A DNA stretch of 64,000 nt from Roseburia lenta (lineage in GTDB: Bacteria; Bacillota; Clostridia; Lachnospirales; Lachnospiraceae): the NCBI RefSeq assembly GCF_014287435.1, contig NZ_JACOPG010000001.1, positions 124,001 through 188,000 on the forward strand, read 5' to 3'. Positions 59,738 through 64,000 of this stretch are shown in pieces (position 1 is the stretch's first letter; every line of letters starts with the position of its first letter). Both the position numbers and the translations under genes were made by a program. The notes beneath the pieces were generated by a model that made no database searches, was not told the DNA's origin, and was given only the letters and a program-made list of their open reading frames with translations.

Positions 59738-61492
59738 ATGGCATTTGACGGGATCACGACAAATTGCATTATGCAGGAATTAAATCATCTACTGGCAGGA
59801 CAGCGTATTAGCAAGATTGCCCAGCCGGAGCGCGAGGAACTGCTTTTTACCTTTAAAGCATTAAATGAAGGCAGCAACCGCCTTCTGATCTCTGCCAATG
59901 CTTCCCTGCCCTTTTTATATATGACAAAAGAAAACAAGACCAGCCCTTTGAATGCGCCTAATTTTTGTATGCTCCTTCGCAAATATATCGGAAACGGACG
60001 CATCAGTGCGATCAGCCAGCCTTCTATGGAACGTGTGCTCTGCTTTACCATCGAGCATTTGGATGAAATGGGCGATCCTGCGGTAAAATATCTCTATGTG
60101 GAGATCATGGGCAAGCACAGCAATATTATTTTTTGTGATAAAGATGGGCAGATCATCGACAGCATCAAGCATGTATCCGGGCAGATGAGTTCCATCCGTG
60201 AAGTCCTTCCGGGACGACCTTATTTTATCCCGGCACAGCAGGATCGCTTCGATCCTTGGCAGATTGCAAAAGAACAATTCGTCGAGCAGATCTTAAAGAA
60301 ACCTTGCTCTGTGACAAAGGCTATCTATACGTCCTTAGTCGGTTTTTCACCGTTCATAGCAACCGAACTTGCCTATCGTAGCGGCTTGGATGCCGATGAT
60401 TCTACCGCCGCACTGACGCAGGCAGATGTAGAGCGCTTGTATGATGTCTTTCGTTCTTTATTACAGGATCTGTCCGACGGGAATTTTTCTTATGGTATTT
60501 ACTACGATCCCGTCACCGGCGCGCCAAAAGAATTTGCCCCGATCCCACTGACTATCTATTCCGACATGGAATATAAGACATTTTCTTCTATATCCGAGGT
60601 CTTGGAAGCCTTTTATGCTCAGCGCAACAAGCACACTGTGATCCATCAGAAGTCCACAGACCTACGCAAGATCGTCAGCATTCATTTAGAGCGTGACCGC
60701 AAGAAATATCTTTTGCAGAAAAAGCAGTTGGCTGATACAGAGAAGAAGGATAAATACCGTATTTACGGGGAAATGCTCCACACCTACGGCTATGCCGCAA
60801 GCCCCGGTGATAAATCCATCGAGGTCACAAATTATTATACCAACGAGCCTTTCGTCATCCCTTTGGATCCGACACTGGATGCCATGGAAAATGCCAAGAA
60901 ATATTTTGATAAATATGCCAAGTTAAAAAGAACCGGAAATGCCCTCTCCTCTTATATTCTAGAAACTGAAAACGAGATCAAACATTTAGAGTCGATCGAG
61001 ACTTCCCTTTCCATTGCTGAAACAGAGGGCGATCTTGCCGCCATCAAGGAAGAATTGCAGGAATACGGTTTTATCAAAAAACACAGTGGAAAGAAAACGA
61101 ACCGGATTTCCAAAAGTCAGCCCCTTCACTTTGTGGATGACAACGGTTTTCATATCTATGTCGGGAAGAACAATTATCAGAACGATCAGTTGACTTTTAA
61201 ATTTGCGACCGGCAATGATTGGTGGTTCCATGCCAAGCAGATGACAGGCTCGCATGTGATCGTCAAATCCGAAAACAAAGAATTGCCGGATTCCACTTAT
61301 GAGTACGCCGCTGCGCTTGCAGCCTACTACTCCAGTGGCAGGGATAACGAAAAAGTGGAGATCGATTATCTGCAAAAGAAAAACGTCAAAAAGCCAAACG
61401 GCAGCGCGCCGGGATTTGTTGTCTATTACACCAATTATTCCCTAGTGGCAACGCCATCTCTGGCGCACGTCACTTTGGTCAGTGATAAATAA
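59738..61492 (+). CDS. rqcH: Ribosome quality control protein RqcH (NFACT/Rqc2)
   Basis: A 584-residue NFACT protein that adds alanine tails to stalled nascent chains on 50S subunits. The NFACT-N domain begins MAFDGITTNCIMQELNHLL and has EIMGKHSNIIF; a coiled coil spans about 300-440; the NFACT-R domain has GNDWWFHAKQMTGSHVIVK and VKKPNGSAPGFVVYYTNYS. The organisation matches Bacillus YloA, which also diverges from yloC/yicC. YlmH, encoded at 27472, works in the same pathway. Older labels call such proteins fibronectin-binding; that is not the inferred role. Confidence 0.95.
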   Translation: MAFDGITTNCIMQELNHLLAGQRISKIAQPEREELLFTFKALNEGSNRLLISANASLPFLYMTKENKTSPLNAPNFCMLLRKYIGNGRISAISQPSMERVLCFTIEHLDEMGDPAVKYLYVEIMGKHSNIIFCDKDGQIIDSIKHVSGQMSSIREVLPGRPYFIPAQQDRFDPWQIAKEQFVEQILKKPCSVTKAIYTSLVGFSPFIATELAYRSGLDADDSTAALTQADVERLYDVFRSLLQDLSDGNFSYGIYYDPVTGAPKEFAPIPLTIYSDMEYKTFSSISEVLEAFYAQRNKHTVIHQKSTDLRKIVSIHLERDRKKYLLQKKQLADTEKKDKYRIYGEMLHTYGYAASPGDKSIEVTNYYTNEPFVIPLDPTLDAMENAKKYFDKYAKLKRTGNALSSYILETENEIKHLESIETSLSIAETEGDLAAIKEELQEYGFIKKHSGKKTNRISKSQPLHFVDDNGFHIYVGKNNYQNDQLTFKFATGNDWWFHAKQMTGSHVIVKSENKELPDSTYEYAAALAAYYSSGRDNEKVEIDYLQKKNVKKPNGSAPGFVVYYTNYSLVATPSLAHVTLVSDK

Positions 61493-61522
61493 GACTTTTG
61501 TTTTTTCTAGTAAATTGTGCTA

Positions 61523-61551
61523 GGATGATATGATTTTTTGCTCATATACTA
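61523..61551 (+). promoter_or_regulatory. Candidate forespore (sigma-F/G-type) promoter
   Basis: GGATG at 61523-61527 and TATACTA at 61545-61551 are 17 nt apart, matching the GHATR and CATACTA-like elements of forespore promoters at all but two positions. It lies 35 nt before the spore protein gene. Weak evidence without tests. Confidence 0.35.
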
Positions 61552-61586
61552 TGATTGTAACCATAGTCCTGCAACAAGGAGCACAA

Positions 61587-61787
61587 ATGAAAAGAAAGCC
61601 CGAGACCAAACGACTGGATCCTGCGGCAAAAGAGGCTTTGCAACAGTTCAAATGCGAATTATCCCAAGAACTCGGCACGGTTCTTCATTCGAAAACCAAG
61701 GTACAACGTGCAAAAGACTCACAATCCATCGGCTCTTATATGGTGCAGCAGATGATCCGGTCCCAGAAAAACAAAATAGACCCCTAA
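61587..61787 (+). CDS. Divergent alpha/beta-type small acid-soluble spore protein
   Basis: A 66-residue protein. AAKEALQQFKCELSQELG aligns with the SASP block A-x-EAL-x2-FK-x-E-x2-ELG that contains the germination-protease cleavage site, and SIGSYMVQQMIRSQ aligns with the SVGGxMVKxMI block near the C-terminus. The central part is shorter and lacks the usual Gly-rich LTSRxNGxVGG form. ATG 61587 is preceded by AAGGAG. SASPs coat DNA in spores. It is followed by a strong terminator. Confidence 0.75.
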   Translation: MKRKPETKRLDPAAKEALQQFKCELSQELGTVLHSKTKVQRAKDSQSIGSYMVQQMIRSQKNKIDP

Positions 61788-61788
61788 G

Positions 61789-61824
61789 AAAAAACTACCT
61801 GTGAAAAATCACAGGTAGTTTTTT
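61789..61824 (+). terminator. Strong bidirectional terminator
   Basis: The arms 61789-61804 and 61809-61824 are perfect 16-bp complements with an AAAA loop; the stem base is A6/T6, giving T tracts on both strands. It ends the spore protein gene and, overlapping its stop codon, recG. Confidence 0.95.
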
Positions 61825-63871
61825 ATAAGATCATATTGTTATCACTTGCAAAAGAGGACAGATTTTTTCGGATGGCAGGATAATTTTCCAGACTCTCATC
61901 TTCCTTCAAAAAATCTGCCACATCCTGGGATGCCTTTTGCAGCAAGTCTGCATCTCCTATGATGTCCGCCAGTCGAAAACCAAGTTCGCCACTCTGGCGG
62001 ATGCCAAAAAAGTCTCCCGGTCCGCGCAGACGCAGGTCTTCCTGGGCGATAAAAAATCCATCGTTGGACTTGTGCATGACTTCCAGACGATCGGTCTTTT
62101 TCTTTTCCTTGGACTTGTCCATTAGTATGCAATAGGACTGCCATTTTCCACGTCCGACACGACCGCGCAACTGATGCAGTTGTGCCAGTCCGAATCGATT
62201 GGCATCTTCGATCATGATCAGAGTCGCATTCGGGACATTGACCCCGACTTCAACAACGGTCGTAGATACAAGGATCTGCGTCTTTCCCTCGGCGAATGCC
62301 TGCATGATCGCATTTTTCTCCTTGGGCGGCATTTTTCCGTGTAAGGCTGCGATGGAAACCTGTGCGCCAAAGATCGGACGGATCCGCTCCACGTAGTCGG
62401 TCACATTTTCCGCCTCCGTCTGCTCGCTTGCTTCCACCAGTGGACAGATAATATACGCCTGATGCCCGCCTGCCAGTTCCCGCCCGATCATTTCATAGGC
62501 TTTTTGCCGCAGATCTTCTTTGATAACACAGGTCTTGATCGGAATACGGTCTGCAGGCAATTCATGGATGGCAGATATCTGCATATTCCCATATAAGATC
62601 ATGGCAAGGGTTCGCGGGATCGGTGTCGCACTCATGACAAGCATATGGGGTGTCATACCCTTCTTTGAAAGGCTCTCCCTTTGCTTGACACCGAAACGAT
62701 GCTGTTCATCCGTTACCACCAATGCCAGATTCAGATAATCGACCTTTTCCTGGATCAAGGCGTGCGTGCCTACCACAAAGATCTGTGGTCTGGTCGCTAT
62801 GATCTCATATGCCTTTTTCTTCTGGGATGCCGTCATGGAACCAGTCAGGCAGACAACCTGATAAGGCAGCCCATAATCTGCGCACATCTCCCGGAAACCA
62901 GCCGCATGCTGCATAGCAAGTACCTCTGTCGGTGCCATGATGGCAGCCTGATAGCCGCTGGCAACCACATCCAGCATGGCAAGAAAGGCAACAATCGTCT
63001 TACCGGAACCGACATCCCCCTGTATCAGACGCTGGGACACATAAGGTCCCTGCAAGTCGCTGCGGATCTGTGATAGTGTATCCATCTGCCCTTTGGTAAG
63101 GGTGTAAGGTAACTTTTGGATGGTCTCATCCGTCAGTGCGGTCTCTGTAAAATGCCAGGGATTTTCAATGCCTGTCGTCCCTGCTTCTAAGATCCTGCTA
63201 TGTAAGATAAAGTAGAAGAACTCCTGATATACGAGCCGTCGGCGCCCTTCTGCCAATGCCTCAAAATGCATAGGAAAATGGACTTGGCGTATCGCCTGCA
63301 TATAGGAAGGAAAGCCCTCTCTTTGTTCTACAAAATCCGGCAGGTTTTCCTCAGAATAATCCGCCAGACTATCGCATGCCGCCAGGGTAAGTTTGCGCAC
63401 CATCTGTTGTGTCATACCCTTGGTAAGGCTATAGATCGGCTGTAAGCTGTCCCGAAGCGTAAGATATTTTTCCGGTGTAAATATAGCCGGTTGTTCCATC
63501 TTGTAGCCCTGTTTTTCTTTCAAAAGCCGCCCATAAAAAATATAGGGCTGTCCCACCTGCAACTGTTTGGCAATGTAAGGCATATGAAACCAGACACATT
63601 CTACGACCTGATTCTTACAAAAGAGGCTTGCCAAAGTAATATCCATGCGTTTTCCCCTACGAAAGATGGCTGGGGTGCGAAGGGAACCGCAGACAGCCAC
63701 GATCTGCCCTATATTTTCCTCATCCGGGTCTTCCGGCTGCGGATATTCCTGATAAGTTCTGGGAAAATGAAGGAGTATATCCCCAAGGGTATATACTCCT
63801 ATCTTTTGAAATAATTGTTCAGTTTTTTCTCCCACGCCCTTGATCTCGCGTAATGAAGAATGTAAATCCAT
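61823..63871 (-). CDS. recG: ATP-dependent DNA helicase RecG
   Basis: A 682-residue helicase that reverses stalled forks and migrates Holliday junctions. An N-terminal wedge (OB) domain (about 60-180) includes LLHFPRTYQEY; helicase motif I is GDVGSGKT, motif II is DEQHRFG and motif VI is QLRGRVGRGKWQSYC. The C-terminal FFGIRQSGE block is typical. It starts 7 nt after the YloV-type gene. The 3' end overlaps a terminator. Confidence 0.98.
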   Translation of the reverse strand: MDLHSSLREIKGVGEKTEQLFQKIGVYTLGDILLHFPRTYQEYPQPEDPDEENIGQIVAVCGSLRTPAIFRRGKRMDITLASLFCKNQVVECVWFHMPYIAKQLQVGQPYIFYGRLLKEKQGYKMEQPAIFTPEKYLTLRDSLQPIYSLTKGMTQQMVRKLTLAACDSLADYSEENLPDFVEQREGFPSYMQAIRQVHFPMHFEALAEGRRRLVYQEFFYFILHSRILEAGTTGIENPWHFTETALTDETIQKLPYTLTKGQMDTLSQIRSDLQGPYVSQRLIQGDVGSGKTIVAFLAMLDVVASGYQAAIMAPTEVLAMQHAAGFREMCADYGLPYQVVCLTGSMTASQKKKAYEIIATRPQIFVVGTHALIQEKVDYLNLALVVTDEQHRFGVKQRESLSKKGMTPHMLVMSATPIPRTLAMILYGNMQISAIHELPADRIPIKTCVIKEDLRQKAYEMIGRELAGGHQAYIICPLVEASEQTEAENVTDYVERIRPIFGAQVSIAALHGKMPPKEKNAIMQAFAEGKTQILVSTTVVEVGVNVPNATLIMIEDANRFGLAQLHQLRGRVGRGKWQSYCILMDKSKEKKKTDRLEVMHKSNDGFFIAQEDLRLRGPGDFFGIRQSGELGFRLADIIGDADLLQKASQDVADFLKEDESLENYPAIRKNLSSFASDNNMIL

Positions 63872-63878
63872 AATGCTC

Positions 63879-64000
63879 CTATTCTACTGATGCAATGTAA
63901 TAGTAAACCGGCTGTCCACCCATCTGTAACTCTACTTCCAGATCAGCAAACTTCTCGCCAACAGCAGCGGCAAGTGCCTCTGCATCTTCCTCTGTCACAT
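63879..64000 (-). CDS. YloV/FakA-like DAK-domain protein, C-terminal end (partial)
   Basis: An open frame enters from the right edge and ends at TAG (63881-63879). The visible 39 residues include VTEEDAEALAAAVGEKFADL and finish LQMGGQPVYYYIASVE, the typical end of YloV/FakA-type kinases (fatty acid kinase with a DhaL-like domain). In Firmicutes yloV is encoded before recG, as here. Only the tail is visible, so integrity and exact class are not established. Confidence 0.78.
   Translation of the reverse strand, partial: VTEEDAEALAAAVGEKFADLEVELQMGGQPVYYYIASVE

Noticed and set aside
1..64000. Prophage, defence island, biosynthetic gene cluster, tRNA or rRNA genes
   Set aside because: I looked for integrase neighbours, transposases, restriction or toxin pairs, synthase modules and T-loop-like sequences and found none; the only recombinase is isolated among core genes.

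Overview
The window is a stretch of core chromosome from a low-to-mid GC Firmicute. The best fit is a spore-forming member of the Lachnospiraceae (Clostridia). Evidence for this is the gene order (phoH-HD-ybeY; mutS-mutL-miaA; mreBCD-pbp2-minCD-rodA-mgsA; yggS-sepF-ylmH; rplU-prp-rpmA-obgE-yhbY-nadD/yqeK-rsfS; yicC-remA-gmk-rpoZ-rimO-pgsA), an L27 with the cleavable N-terminal peptide plus its Prp protease, a divergent alpha/beta-type spore protein, and a short HisG with HisZ. I see no rRNA, tRNA, CRISPR array, insertion sequence or prophage. Nearly every base is in or beside a housekeeping gene.

Layout, left to right. 1-4983 (+): the 3' end of phoH, a shortened 7TM-HD-like membrane protein, ybeY, a DUF3048 protein, a MOP-superfamily flippase and a small membrane protein whose start lies inside a terminator-like hairpin. 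5008-14726 (+): one operon with two FAD flavoproteins, mutS, mutL, miaA and a PLP lyase, most genes overlapping or nearly touching. 14710-24425 (+): the cell-shape operon mreB-mreC-mreD-PBP2-minC-minD-rodA-mgsA-dacF plus a small P-loop protein. 24484-30794: a DUF378 gene (-), then an HlyD-like protein, yggS, sepF, ylmH, aroB, lspA and rluD (+). 30958-32080: divergent lexA and a yneA-like division inhibitor around three LexA boxes. 32086-34271 (+): plsC and a tyrosine recombinase. 34312-38729 (-): the rplU to rsfS ribosome and assembly operon. 38764-47745 (-): RNase G, the DUF2344/radical SAM pair and the histidine genes hisZ-G-D-B-IE. 47742-52518 (-): rsuA, HAD phosphatase, YgiQ, RluC-like and recU. 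52550-53485 (+): a YlbJ-like membrane protein. 53472-59661 (-): the yicC to coaD run and a coiled-coil protein. 59673-61787 (+): rqcH and a spore protein. 61823-64000 (-): recG and the 3' end of a YloV/FakA-type gene.

Functionally, the mre/PBP2/rodA/dacF genes build and trim side-wall peptidoglycan, with minCD, sepF and yneA acting on division. mutSL, recU, recG, lexA and the Xer-type recombinase maintain the genome. Many of the remaining genes modify, assemble or rescue ribosomes (ybeY, yhbY, obgE, rsfS, rsmD, rimO, rlu/rsu enzymes, rqcH). The most unusual observations are diverged versions of known proteins: an HD-family protein that has lost its metal-binding His-Asp pair, a HisF-like domain without catalytic aspartates fused in front of HisIE, an MreB with an altered phosphate-2 motif, and a diverged MinC/MinD pair. 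Several structured intergenic regions are also notable. Promoters that can be read are mostly 17-nt-spaced sigma-A types, often with a TGn extension. I did not find a clear new multi-gene system such as a defence island or biosynthetic cluster.
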